Assembly: GCA_003563465.1 (NCBI GenBank)
Contig: PWVH01000037.1
Span: 1-64,000, forward strand
DNA from: Coriobacteriaceae bacterium
Lineage (GTDB): Bacteria; Actinomycetota; Coriobacteriia; Anaerosomatales; SLCP01
Reading direction: 5' to 3'
Length of the DNA: 64,000 nt
Positions 52,475 to 60,679 of this stretch are shown one piece after another. Under the pieces are notes generated by a model that saw nothing but the letters and a program-made list of their open reading frames with translations, made no database searches and was not told the DNA's origin. Made by a program: the position numbers and the translations under genes. Within the stretch, counting starts at the first letter, position 1. Each line of letters begins with the position of its first letter.

Positions 52475-53308
52475 ATGAAGCTCACTCCGATGGACATCCA
52501 CCACAAGGAGTTCCGTCACTCCCTCAGAGGATACGACGAGAAGGAAGTGGACGACTTTCTCGACGCGGTCGCTGACGAGTTCGAGCGCCTTTTCAAGGAG
52601 AACATCGACCTCTCCGAGCGTTTCGAGGCCGCGAACGAGAAGGTGCGAGGCTACCAGGAGATGGAGAAGACCCTTCATAACACGCTTCTCGCCGCACAGC
52701 GTTCTGCAGAAGACATCGTGAACAAGGCTGGAGAAGAGGCTTCCACTCTTCTACGCGATGCCGAAGTCAGGGCCAAGGAGGTCATTCACGATGCTCTGAC
52801 TCAGAAGCAGAAGGTCGCCGGAGAGCTCGTTCGAATCAAGCAGGCGGAAGAGGAGTTTCGTGCTCAGTTCCGCCGGATTCTCGAGGTTCACATGGCAAGC
52901 GTGCAGGAGCTGGATATGCCGGAGGACGTTAACGTGCTCGTCGGCACGACCGATGAAGGCGTGGTCAGCGAAGTGGAGGTAGCGGCGGAGTCGGCCATGG
53001 CGGCTCTCGAAGAGGCGTCTGAGGTGGCCGAAGCGGCCGTCAGCCAACAACCCGTATACTACGAGTCAGAAGCACCTGTCCAGGAGAGTCCCGTAGATCG
53101 GGAAGAGCCTCGGGAAGAGCTTCGGGAAGAGCCCATTGTGGAGCCGCCGGAGTCGGGCTTCGTTACCAGCGTCACTCTGGGCGAGACGGGGCCTCCAGAA
53201 GATCTTCCCGACGACATCGAGATGGAAGAGCCGACGGAGTTCTCGACGCCGTCCTTCGAGAACCTCGGTGAACGTGAAGAAGATATCGACATCGAGGATA
53301 TCGACTAG
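52475..53308 (+). CDS. divIVA: DivIVA family cell-pole/septum protein
   Basis: Coiled-coil scaffold recognising curved membrane, 277 residues. Seen: the membrane-binding N-terminus LTPMDIHHKEFRHSLRGYDE and KEVDDFLDAVADEFERLF; coiled coil to about residue 150; then a long acidic, low-complexity tail (about 150-277) that includes three tandem REE(P/L) units and ends EDIDIEDID. In actinobacteria the C-terminal part often anchors polar growth machinery. ATG 52475 after GGAAGGACC. Last of the sepF-proC-yggT-divIVA set. Confidence 0.94.
   Translation: MKLTPMDIHHKEFRHSLRGYDEKEVDDFLDAVADEFERLFKENIDLSERFEAANEKVRGYQEMEKTLHNTLLAAQRSAEDIVNKAGEEASTLLRDAEVRAKEVIHDALTQKQKVAGELVRIKQAEEEFRAQFRRILEVHMASVQELDMPEDVNVLVGTTDEGVVSEVEVAAESAMAALEEASEVAEAAVSQQPVYYESEAPVQESPVDREEPREELREEPIVEPPESGFVTSVTLGETGPPEDLPDDIEMEEPTEFSTPSFENLGEREEDIDIEDID
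53099..53134 (+). repeat. Three tandem 12-base repeats in divIVA
   Basis: CGGGAAGAGCCT, CGGGAAGAGCTT and CGGGAAGAGCCC at 53099, 53111 and 53123, encoding REEP, REEL, REEP in the acidic tail. The copy number could vary between strains. Confidence 0.85.
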
Positions 53309-53325
53309 GCAGGAGCGAGCCGTCG

Positions 53326-53601
53326 GTGCGGATTGCCGTACATGTGACTCCGAGATCGGGTCGAGACGAGATCACGGGCTGGCGCGGGTCTCGACTGATG
53401 CTGCGAGTGTCGGCTCCCGCCGAAAGCAGCAAGGCCAACAAGGCGGTCCGAGAGCTTCTCGCGAGTGCTTTGCGGATTCCCAAGAGGTCCGTGCATATGT
53501 TGCGCGGTGAAACCTCGCGTTACAAGCAGCTCGAGCTGAACGGTGTCGAAGAGGCGGAGGTCTTCGAAGCCTTCGGCAAGCCCGGTAACGAAGAGATCTA
53601 G
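53326..53601 (+). CDS. DUF167 (YggU) family protein
   Basis: A 91-residue protein of the YggU/DUF167 family, function unknown. Seen: the conserved VHVTPRSGRDEITGW, LMLRVSAPAESSKANKAVRE in full, LLASALRIPKRSVHMLRGET. GTG 53326 after AGGAG (53311-53315). Commonly found with yggT and divIVA. Confidence 0.9.
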   Translation: MRIAVHVTPRSGRDEITGWRGSRLMLRVSAPAESSKANKAVRELLASALRIPKRSVHMLRGETSRYKQLELNGVEEAEVFEAFGKPGNEEI

Positions 53602-53635
53602 AGGCAGACGGACGTGCGGCCATCGTCGATTCGCG

Positions 53636-53665
53636 TTGACCCTGCGCACAGGCGTACGCTACCAT
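53636..53665 (+). promoter_or_regulatory. Candidate promoter of the ileS T-box transcript
   Basis: TTGACC (5 of 6), 18-base spacer, TACCAT (4 of 6). A start point near 53672 would give a leader of about 350 bases covering the T-box. Confidence 0.6.
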
Positions 53666-53699
53666 CGCACCCACACGGCGCGAGAGCCGCAAACTACAC

Positions 53700-53990
53700 T
53701 GCAACAGGCTACGACGGGGACGAGTAGGCAGGGAAATCCGCTTATCAAGCGAGCGGGGACAGTGAAAGCCCGCGGAGCGACTCCCGGCCGAAAATCGCTC
53801 CATCAGCCTTGGACCGAAAGCCGGAGCGAGCATGGCTTCCAGGCGAGTAGGCTCCGACGGAAGCCCCCGTTAGCGGGCGACCGAGTGGCGCGCGGCGCGT
53901 TGGCGCCCGCGCAAGCTGGGTGGTATCGCGGAGCGGAATCCGAAAGAAGCGCGCTTCGTCCCGGCGGGCGGGCGAGCGCGCTTTGGCGTG
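53700..53990 (+). promoter_or_regulatory. T-box riboswitch upstream of ileS
   Basis: The 419-base gap before ileS holds a T-box leader. Seen: an AGTA motif at the foot of stem I (53723-53726); a CGAGCGGGGACAGTGAAAGC arm; an ATC (Ile) triplet at 53794-53796 after CCGAAA, the likely specifier, with another ATC at 53802; the stem III block CCCCCGTTAGCGGG with GAGTGG; and the T-box core CTGGGTGGTATCGCGG (53916-53931) whose TGGT (53921-53924) would pair with the ACCA-type end of tRNA-Ile. After it AAGCGCGCT (53947-53955) can pair with AGCGCGCTT (53975-53983), but only TTT follows, so whether control is by termination or by translation is open. Confidence 0.85.
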
Positions 53991-54020
53991 CCGTGATGAG
54001 TTGAGAGGACAGGAGGGGCG

Positions 54021-56816
54021 GTGGACTACAAACAAACGATGAACTTGCCCCGAAGCGACTTCCCTATGCGGGCCAGTCTAGCGACGCGCGAGCCCGAGTG
54101 GTTGGCGTTTTGGGACGAGATCGACATCTACAAGAGGACTCTGGAAGCCACGAAGGACGGCTCGCCGTTCATTCTTCATGACGGTCCTCCCTATGCCAAC
54201 GGACATATCCACATGGGGACCGCTTTCAACAAGGTCTTCAAAGACATGATCGTCAAGTACAAGACGATGCGCGGCTTCTTCTCTCCCTACGTGCCAGGTT
54301 GGGACTGTCATGGTCAGCCGATCGAGCATCAAGTGGAGAAGAACCTCGGTCCTGAGAAGATGAAGACGACTTCACAAGCCGAGCTACGCGCTCTTTGTCG
54401 AGCATATGCTCTGAGATTCGTGGACGTTCAAGCGGAGGAATTCCGTCGCCTGGGGGTCAGAGGCGATTTCAAGAGGCCCTACCTCACTCTCGATCCGTCC
54501 TACGAAGGCGGCAACGTGCGTATCTTCAAAGAGATGTACTCCCGAGGGATGATATACAGGGGCTCCAAGCCGATACATTGGTGCGCTCGCTGCAAGACAG
54601 CGCTTGCAGAGGCCGAGATTGAGTACTCGGACGAGGCGAGCGACTCCATCTATGTCAGGTTTCGCTTGACGGAGGCCCCTGAGGCCTTCGCGGATTTCCG
54701 GATGCCTGTGTCAGTGGTCATCTGGACGACCACTCCGTGGACGCTGCCCGCAAACGTCGCAGTCACTTTGGCCGCAGATGCCGACTACGTAGGCGTGATC
54801 CGTGATGGCCATATCGTGGTAGTCGCCGAAGAACTCGTGCATAAGGTAGCCGAAGTGGCGGGCTGGGACGAACCGTTGACGGCGATCGGAGGCGATGGAG
54901 CGCCGGTCCGCCTGAAAGGACGTTCTCTGTTAGGCGTCACCTATTCGCATCCCATACACGACAACGTGATAGGGGTCATCGTCACCGGGGACCATGTGGA
55001 CCTGTCCACGGGAACCGGAGCGGTGCATACTGCACCAGGGCACGGCGAGGAGGATCACCTCGTCGGACAAGAGTACGGTCTGCCTTCGCCGATGCCAGTG
55101 GATGACGATGGCGTGTTCGACGAAGGAGGCGGTCCGTTCGCTGGGCTGGAGGTCAACGAAGCCAATCCTATGATCATCGATTGGCTGAAGAAGAAGGACC
55201 TGCTCGAGGCCTCGGAAGCGACGACCCATTCCTATCCGCACTGCTGGAGATGCAAGCAACCGGTCATCTTTCGTGCGACCGAGCAGTGGTTCGTGGACAT
55301 GGACAATGCTGCCGAGGGTGTTCGTCCACTGCGCCAGGGCGCGCTCGAAGCCATCGACCGGGTCGAGTGGATTCCCGGATGGTCCGTGAACCGCATCCGC
55401 TCGATGGTAGGCGATCGTCCGGATTGGTGCATTAGCCGCCAGCGTGCATGGGGAGTCCCGATTCCTATGTTCACCTGTGTTTCGTGCGGGGAGACCGTCG
55501 CCGACGAAGCCACGTTCGATGCGGTGATAGAGCTCTTCGAGAGCGAGGGCGCCGATACATGGTTCACGAAAGATCCGAGCGAGTATCTGCCTGCCGACAC
55601 GGCGTGCAACCGATGTGGAGGGAGCACCTTTAAGGCCGAAAACGACATCTTGGACGTGTGGTGGGAGAGCGGCGTCTCGCACACCAGTGTCTTGGAAACC
55701 AGAGAGGAGCTTCACCGTCCAGCCGAACTCTATCTCGAAGGCAGCGATCAACATCGCGGCTGGTTCCAGTCCGCGCTGCTGACCGCTGTAGGGGCGTACG
55801 ATGCGCCGCCTTTCGAGCGAGTCCTCACCCACGGTTTCATCGTGGACGGTGTCGGACGCAAGATGAGCAAGTCGCTCGGCAACGTCATAAGCCCGCTAGA
55901 AGTAATAGAGCGGTCAGGCGCCGATACCATTCGCTTATGGGCCGCTGCGGCTGACTATAGCCAGGACATCTCGATTTCCGAGGAGATTCTGGATCGCACG
56001 AGTGAGGCATACCGGCGAATCCGAAACACCTTCCGCTTTCTGCTTTCCAACCTCTACGACTATGAGCCTTCGATGGCGGTGCCGTGGCACGAGATGTCCG
56101 AGATCGACAGGTATGCACTCACAAGACTTGCCGAGCTCGTCGACCGCGTGAGCCGCGCTTACGACGAGTGGAGATTTCACCAGGTGTATCGCGCCGTGTA
56201 CGACTACTGTGTGCTGGATCTGTCCTCTTTCTACCTTGACGTGCTCAAGGACCGCCTCTACTCAGATGCGGCGGATTCCCGTTCACGTCGCGGCGCTCAA
56301 ACCGTGCTCGTTTCGATTCTGACCTCGCTGGTGCGCCTCGTAGCACCTGTTCTGACTTTCACCTCCGAAGAAGTGTGGCAGTTCATGCCCGAATCGTTGC
56401 GCGGGGCGCCCGTCAGCGTGCAGTTGGCCGGCTGGCCCGAGCCGGACGTGCCTGCCGAGGAGGCTGTACAGCTGATGGCTGCCTACAAGGTCGTACTAGA
56501 GGTTCGCGACTCGGTCACGAAGGCACTCGAAGATGCGCGCGACAGCAAGAAGGTTAACAAGAGTCAGGAAGCCGCAGTCGCGATCATCGCACCGAAAGAG
56601 GTGCTGGACACTCTAGGCGCACGTGGGGAAAGGGAACTTGCGGACATGTTCATCGTCTCCGATGTTTCTCTTTTCGCCGGGGAAAGACTGGCGGTCTCGA
56701 TCGAAAGCGCTACGGGAGAGAAATGTCCCCGATGCTGGAACTACCGTAGTCTCGGTACCGAGGCCTCTCATCCTGATCTGTGTGCGAGATGCGCTGGAGT
56801 CCTCGACTCTTTGTGA
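54021..56816 (+). CDS. ileS: Isoleucyl-tRNA synthetase
   Basis: Class Ia synthetase that charges tRNA-Ile and edits valine, 931 residues. Seen: FILHDGPPYANGHIHMGTAF (51-70, with HMGT where HIGH is the consensus, a variant I recall in other phyla), VPGWDCHGQPIEHQVEK, the editing domain with VVIWTTTPWTLPANVAV and STGTGAVHTAPGHGEEDH, KMSKS in GRKMSKSLGNVISP, and a C-terminal zinc finger CPRCWNY plus CARC (about 906-926). This is the IleS type with the C-terminal finger, the mupirocin-sensitive bacterial group by family. GTG start after AGGAGGGG. Confidence 0.97.
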   Translation: MDYKQTMNLPRSDFPMRASLATREPEWLAFWDEIDIYKRTLEATKDGSPFILHDGPPYANGHIHMGTAFNKVFKDMIVKYKTMRGFFSPYVPGWDCHGQPIEHQVEKNLGPEKMKTTSQAELRALCRAYALRFVDVQAEEFRRLGVRGDFKRPYLTLDPSYEGGNVRIFKEMYSRGMIYRGSKPIHWCARCKTALAEAEIEYSDEASDSIYVRFRLTEAPEAFADFRMPVSVVIWTTTPWTLPANVAVTLAADADYVGVIRDGHIVVVAEELVHKVAEVAGWDEPLTAIGGDGAPVRLKGRSLLGVTYSHPIHDNVIGVIVTGDHVDLSTGTGAVHTAPGHGEEDHLVGQEYGLPSPMPVDDDGVFDEGGGPFAGLEVNEANPMIIDWLKKKDLLEASEATTHSYPHCWRCKQPVIFRATEQWFVDMDNAAEGVRPLRQGALEAIDRVEWIPGWSVNRIRSMVGDRPDWCISRQRAWGVPIPMFTCVSCGETVADEATFDAVIELFESEGADTWFTKDPSEYLPADTACNRCGGSTFKAENDILDVWWESGVSHTSVLETREELHRPAELYLEGSDQHRGWFQSALLTAVGAYDAPPFERVLTHGFIVDGVGRKMSKSLGNVISPLEVIERSGADTIRLWAAAADYSQDISISEEILDRTSEAYRRIRNTFRFLLSNLYDYEPSMAVPWHEMSEIDRYALTRLAELVDRVSRAYDEWRFHQVYRAVYDYCVLDLSSFYLDVLKDRLYSDAADSRSRRGAQTVLVSILTSLVRLVAPVLTFTSEEVWQFMPESLRGAPVSVQLAGWPEPDVPAEEAVQLMAAYKVVLEVRDSVTKALEDARDSKKVNKSQEAAVAIIAPKEVLDTLGARGERELADMFIVSDVSLFAGERLAVSIESATGEKCPRCWNYRSLGTEASHPDLCARCAGVLDSL

Positions 56817-56872
56817 GCGAGACCTCGGTATCCCCGCAAGGGCCAAGAGCAGATGTGAAAGCCCACCTTGTG

Positions 56873-56878
56873 TATAAT
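56873..56878 (+). promoter_or_regulatory. Candidate promoter (-10 TATAAT) for the TraR/DksA-like gene
   Basis: A perfect TATAAT 57 bases after the ileS stop. The -35 region is weak. The start point would be near 56885, only about 9 bases before a strong hairpin. Confidence 0.5.
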
Positions 56879-56893
56879 AGACGTAGACGACAG

Positions 56894-56915
56894 AGCGCCC
56901 GGCTGCCCGGGCGCT
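56894..56915 (+). terminator. Hairpin between ileS and the TraR/DksA-like gene
   Basis: AGCGCCCGG and CCGGGCGCT form a perfect 9-bp stem around CTGC, followed by TTACG. It may terminate ileS, but it also lies inside the leader of the next gene. Confidence 0.65.
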
Positions 56916-56949
56916 TTACGATACCCCGGACCCGCGAGGTGATGCGGCT

Positions 56950-57315
56950 ATGGAACAAACTACAGAGACCACCCTGCGGACGTTTCTCGAAGAGGAACTC
57001 GCTCGTCTCGAGACCGAGGTCGAGACGATAGAGAGGGAAGGCCACGAAGCGCTTTCCGAGGCCAGCGGAGAGAACAACTACCGTGATCATATGGCCGACC
57101 AGGGCACGGCGACGTTCAGTCGCGAACTCGACATGACCCTTGAGGACAACATCCGGGAGTCTCTCGTTGCTGTCCGCCGGGCACTCGAACGCATGGACGA
57201 CGGCAACTACAGTGTCTGTGAACGCTGCGAGTCGGACATCGATGAAGAGCGCTTGAAGGCCATTCCTACTGCAACGTTGTGTATCACGTGCAAAGCCGCA
57301 GAGGAATCTCGGTAG
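56950..57315 (+). CDS. TraR/DksA family zinc-finger protein
   Basis: A 121-residue DksA/TraR type protein. Seen: an N-terminal coiled-coil segment (about 5-40, FLEEELARLETEVETIEREG), NNYRDHMADQGTATFSRELD, RRALERMDDGNYSVCERCES (the conserved G-x-Y-G/S-x-C) and a four-Cys zinc finger CERC...CITC (about 90-115). DksA relatives bind the RNA polymerase secondary channel; actinobacterial members are less characterised, and this one might act at rRNA promoters. Ribosome site GAGGTGATG upstream. Overlaps the lspA frame by 37 bases. Confidence 0.88.
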   Translation: MEQTTETTLRTFLEEELARLETEVETIEREGHEALSEASGENNYRDHMADQGTATFSRELDMTLEDNIRESLVAVRRALERMDDGNYSVCERCESDIDEERLKAIPTATLCITCKAAEESR

Positions 57316-57848
57316 AGTCCCGACATCCGGGTGGCCTGTTGCTCGGTACGCTTGCCGCTACGGTCGCCGTCGACCAACTCACCAAGGCTATAGCAAGGGC
57401 GTTGCTGGATCCGTCTCAATCCGTGCCAGTTATCGAAGGCGTGTTCCACCTCACTCACGTGCGAAACACAGGCGCGGCCTTCGGACTCATGCCGGGACAA
57501 CGAACGCTGTTCATCGTGACTTCGACGCTTGTGCTCGCTGCCATCGGTCTGTATTGGTGGAGAGTCAGGCCCAAGGGTGTGCTCCTGTCCATCTCACTTG
57601 GCCTGATCGCCGGGGGAGCGATAGGGAATCTGATCGACAGGGTCATAGCTGGAAGGGTCACCGACTTCTTCGACCTCCAGATATGGCCCGTGTTCAACAT
57701 CGCCGACACTTCGATAGTTTTCGGAGCTGTCGGCCTGTTCGCTTGGGCGATTCTAGCGCCGATCGAAGACCAAGAGCCGTTCTCGGCGGTCGAGGATGCG
57801 GACAACGAGCGATGGATGGCCGAGGGAGAAGAGAGAGGCGATCAGTGA
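57279..57848 (+). CDS. lspA: Lipoprotein signal peptidase
   Basis: Membrane aspartic protease that removes signal peptides from lipoproteins such as the BMP, PstS and DUF4349 proteins of this window. Four helices; seen: VAVDQLTKAIARALL, VRNTGAAFGLMPGQ, GGAIGNLIDRVIAGRVTDFF (first catalytic Asp) and FNIADTSIVFGAVGL (second). The start is unsure: GTG 57279 or 57288 lie in the preceding gene, TTG 57339 would leave a short N-terminus. Length at most 189; acidic C-terminal tail. GTGA overlap with the next gene. Confidence 0.93.
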   Translation: MYHVQSRRGISVESRHPGGLLLGTLAATVAVDQLTKAIARALLDPSQSVPVIEGVFHLTHVRNTGAAFGLMPGQRTLFIVTSTLVLAAIGLYWWRVRPKGVLLSISLGLIAGGAIGNLIDRVIAGRVTDFFDLQIWPVFNIADTSIVFGAVGLFAWAILAPIEDQEPFSAVEDADNERWMAEGEERGDQ

Positions 57849-58855
57849 ACGGTCGCGATCACTTCGTAGTCACCGTGCGGGGCGAGCAAGCCGGTCAGCG
57901 AATCGACACCTTTCTCGGGCAGACGGAGCAACTGGTTTCGCGTTCCGCAGCGGCACGTCTCATAGACGGCGGATTCGTTCGGGTGAACGGATCGCCAGTC
58001 TCCAAGCGACACGTACTCAAGGCAGGAGAGACCATCTCTGTCGAGGTGCCGCCTGCCGAAGAGTGCGTTCTTCAACCCGAGGACATTCCACTCGACATCC
58101 GTTTCGAAGACGACGATGTCATCGTCATCTCAAAGCAGGCCGGCATGGTCGTCCATCCAGCGCAGGGTAACTGGAGCGGGACTCTCGTACACGCGCTGCT
58201 GGCACACTGCAGTGAATCCCTTGGAACCTTACAGGGTGTGGAGCGTCCCGGAATCGTGCATCGTCTCGACAAGGAGACAACCGGTCTGATGATGGTGGCC
58301 AAGAACGACCGAGTCCAAGCCGCTCTGTCAGAGGCTATCAGGATCCGTGCGATCGACAGACGATATGCGGCTCTCGTGCACGGCTATGTCGCACCCGATA
58401 GCGGCTTGGTCGATGCTCCGATAGCGCGCGATCAACGCGATCGTAAGCGTATGGCGGTGGTAGAGTCCGCGTCGGCCCGTCAATCGGTGACCACCTTCCA
58501 GGTTCTCGAACGCTTCACGGCCGGTATGCACGACGACGGCTACACACTGGTGGAGTGCAAGCTCTACACGGGTCGCACGCATCAGATCCGTGTCCACATG
58601 GCATACATCGATCATCCAGTCGTCGGTGACCAGTTGTACGGACAGCGCAGAATCAAGAAGGATCGAGGACTCAAACGACAGTTCCTCCACGCCTCGCGAT
58701 TGGAGTTCGATCATCCCGTAACCGGAGAGCACCTGGTGTTTCACGATTCACTGCCGGAGGACCTCCGTCATGTGCTGTCCGAAATCGAGCCCGACTCGAT
58801 GGGACGTACCGGATACGGCGAAGAAGTTCTCCCGCAGCTTCTGTCAGAGAGATAA
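57845..58855 (+). CDS. rluD: RluD/RluA family 23S rRNA pseudouridine synthase
   Basis: Pseudouridine synthase, 336 residues. Seen: an S4 domain (about 15-75, RIDTFLGQTEQLVSRSAAAR), DDDVIVISKQAGMVVHPAQG, the catalytic motif GIVHRLDKETTGLMMVAKND (Asp in HRLDKET), YTGRTHQIRVHMAYIDHPVV in pieces, and DQLYG. The S4 domain and the motif fit RluD-like enzymes; which uridines are modified is not readable. GTG 57845 overlaps the lspA stop. lspA-rluD adjacency is common. Confidence 0.92.
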   Translation: MNGRDHFVVTVRGEQAGQRIDTFLGQTEQLVSRSAAARLIDGGFVRVNGSPVSKRHVLKAGETISVEVPPAEECVLQPEDIPLDIRFEDDDVIVISKQAGMVVHPAQGNWSGTLVHALLAHCSESLGTLQGVERPGIVHRLDKETTGLMMVAKNDRVQAALSEAIRIRAIDRRYAALVHGYVAPDSGLVDAPIARDQRDRKRMAVVESASARQSVTTFQVLERFTAGMHDDGYTLVECKLYTGRTHQIRVHMAYIDHPVVGDQLYGQRRIKKDRGLKRQFLHASRLEFDHPVTGEHLVFHDSLPEDLRHVLSEIEPDSMGRTGYGEEVLPQLLSER

Positions 58856-58971
58856 CGTGCTTCTTTGACGGCCAAGCTTACTGCGGGACGATTCGCAGGC
58901 TTCCTGCGGTAGAACCCCGAATAGCGCGACGCCATCGCCCTTGCGCCTGTGCCACCGCCACAATCCGGGGG

Positions 58972-59000
58972 TTGGAATCTAAGTGACGGCCTGGTATTGT
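58972..59000 (+). promoter_or_regulatory. Candidate promoter of the pyr operon
   Basis: TTGGAA (58972-58977), 17-base spacer, TATTGT (58995-59000); each matches 4 of 6. The start point would be near 59007, about 13 bases before the PyrR site. The 115 bases between rluD and this promoter hold an inverted repeat (TACTGCGGG/CCTGCGGTA, 58878-58915) and no gene. Confidence 0.55.
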
Positions 59001-59019
59001 CGGATAGACCTTTAAGCCC

Positions 59020-59128
59020 GGTCCTGTGAGGCTGGCAAGGGAACTCGAGCGACGATGCGACGCGAGCGAACCTCGTACCGACGCTGAATGTGCCTTCTTG
59101 CCGGCTGGCGAGGAGGCGTTCTTCGTCT
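59020..59128 (+). promoter_or_regulatory. pyrR leader: PyrR-binding attenuator of the pyr operon
   Basis: GGTCCTGTGAGGCT (59020-59033) matches the PyrR binding-loop consensus ARUCCNGNGAGGYU at 13 of 14. GGCTGGCAAG (59030-59039) can pair with CTTGCCGGCT (59097-59106) as an antiterminator. The competing terminator is GCCTTCTTGCC (59092-59102) with GGCGAGGAGGC (59107-59117), 11 bp with two G-U pairs, followed by GTTCTTCGTCT. PyrR bound with UMP would block the antiterminator and stop transcription. Confidence 0.85.
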
Positions 59129-59186
59129 AGGGGTCCGTTGGAGCGCGGGAGAGAGTCTCACGTGCGGAGGGAGGCGTGTCGCAATC

Positions 59187-59741
59187 GTGGAGTATCGCAC
59201 TAAAGCCGAGGTGATGGATGGCGCCGCCGTCGATCGGGCACTTACTCGCATCGCCCACGAGATACTCGAGGCCAACAAGGGATGCGGCAACATCGCATTG
59301 GTGGGAATCGTAACCAGGGGAGCCGAACTCGCTGAGAGGCTAGCCGAGCGCATCGAGCGCATCGAAGGTGTCCGGGTTCCGGTCGGAACGCTCGACATAT
59401 CCTTCTATCGCGACGACGTGGCCAAGCGTCTTTCACCCGAGGTTCACCGCACAGACATCCCGTTCGATGTCGAGGACCGCGACGTCGTTCTAACCGACGA
59501 CGTTCTGTTTACCGGACGGACGATTCGCGCAGCGATGGACGCAATCATGGATTACGGCCGTCCATGCTCGATTCAACTCGCCGTGCTCGTCGATCGCGGA
59601 CACCGTGAGTTGCCAATACGTGCAGACTACGTGGGCAAGAACGTGCCCACTTCTCGAAAGGAACGAGTGAGGGTTCGCTTCAGAGGGACCGATGGAGTGG
59701 ACGACGCCGTCGAGATCCTCGAAGAGGTGGAGGGGTCATGA
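59187..59741 (+). CDS. pyrR: Bifunctional pyr operon regulator / uracil phosphoribosyltransferase PyrR
   Basis: RNA-binding attenuator protein with weak UPRTase activity, 184 residues. Seen: RALTRIAHEILEANKGCGNI, LVGIVTRGAELAERLAERIE, DISFYRDDVAKR, the PRPP loop VVLTDDVLFTGRTIRAAMDA, and DRGHRELPIRADYVGKNVPT. GTG 59187 with GGAGGGAGG (59165-59173) 13 bases away; ATG 59214 is possible. It lies right behind its own binding site, and ends in an ATGA overlap with pyrB. Confidence 0.95.
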   Translation: MEYRTKAEVMDGAAVDRALTRIAHEILEANKGCGNIALVGIVTRGAELAERLAERIERIEGVRVPVGTLDISFYRDDVAKRLSPEVHRTDIPFDVEDRDVVLTDDVLFTGRTIRAAMDAIMDYGRPCSIQLAVLVDRGHRELPIRADYVGKNVPTSRKERVRVRFRGTDGVDDAVEILEEVEGS

Positions 59742-60679
59742 CCGCTATCTCCTGCCGCCACATCATCTCGATGGACGATCTGAGCGCCGAGGACATCACC
59801 ACGATCCTCGACACGGCAGAATCGTTCAAGGAAGTCAACGAGCGTCGAATAAAGAAGCTACCTACGCTCAGGGGACGCACGATCATCAATCTGTTCCTGG
59901 AGCCGTCCACACGCACGCGGACTTCTTTCGAGATCGCAGCCAAGCGCCTTTCGGCCGACGCGATCAATATGACCGGTTCATCATCTGCGACAGTCAAGGG
60001 AGAGAGTCTGCGCGATACCGCGCAAACGCTGTCCGCGATGGCTTGCGACCTGATAGTGGTGCGTCATCGTTATGCGGGAGCGCCGCAGGTGATAGTGGAG
60101 TGCATGGAGGCGCACGTCATCAACGGTGGAGACGGGCTGCACCAGCATCCTACGCAAGCGCTTCTGGATCTCTTCACGATCCGCCAGCATGCCGGTCGTC
60201 TCGAGGGGCTCACTGTCGGCATCGTCGGCGACATCAGTCATAGCCGTGTAGCAGGCTCGCTGGTGCCGGCCTTGAGAAAGGTGGGTGCCACGCCGGTGTT
60301 GGTCGCCCCGCCCACGCTACTGCCAGCCCGACCCGATATCCTCGGCGCGGAGGTTGCCACCTCCCTCGATGAGGTGCTCCCAGAGCTGGACATCTCTTAT
60401 CTGCTGCGCGTGCAGACCGAGCGCGCTGAGGATATGCCCTTTCCGAGTCTGCGCGAGTACGCGAGGTTTTACGGCATGAACGAGACACGGTTGGCCGCCG
60501 CCAAGCCAGAGATGCTGGTGATGCATCCGGGACCGATGAACCGAGGTGTCGAGATATCCTCGGCGGTGGCGGATTCGCCCAGGGCTATCGTGCTAGATCA
60601 GGTAAATGCCGGAGTTGCAGTACGCATGGCGGTCATGTACCTGCTGCTTGGAGGTGAGCCGCATGGCGCTGCTGCTTAG
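59738..60679 (+). CDS. pyrB: Aspartate carbamoyltransferase catalytic subunit
   Basis: Second step of pyrimidine synthesis, 313 residues. Seen: carbamoyl-phosphate loop LFLEPSTRTRTSFEIAAKRL, SSSATVKGESLRDTAQTL, GGDGLHQHPTQALLDLFTI, VGDISHSRVAGS, and VMHPGPMNRGVEISSAVADS. No regulatory pyrI follows. Coupled to pyrR and overlapping pyrC by 17 bases. Confidence 0.97.
   Translation: MTAISCRHIISMDDLSAEDITTILDTAESFKEVNERRIKKLPTLRGRTIINLFLEPSTRTRTSFEIAAKRLSADAINMTGSSSATVKGESLRDTAQTLSAMACDLIVVRHRYAGAPQVIVECMEAHVINGGDGLHQHPTQALLDLFTIRQHAGRLEGLTVGIVGDISHSRVAGSLVPALRKVGATPVLVAPPTLLPARPDILGAEVATSLDEVLPELDISYLLRVQTERAEDMPFPSLREYARFYGMNETRLAAAKPEMLVMHPGPMNRGVEISSAVADSPRAIVLDQVNAGVAVRMAVMYLLLGGEPHGAAA

Noticed and set aside
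53543..54004. 153-codon open frame in the ileS leader
   Set aside because: Covers the T-box elements; composition is Arg-rich and irregular, with no start signals.
54201..54218. HMGT in place of HIGH in ileS as a sign of inactivation
   Set aside because: The rest of the enzyme is intact and similar HxGT variants occur in other bacterial IleS proteins.
57554..57844. N-terminal extension of the pseudouridine synthase
   Set aside because: Overlaps lspA in another frame; the GTG at 57845 gives the standard S4-domain start.
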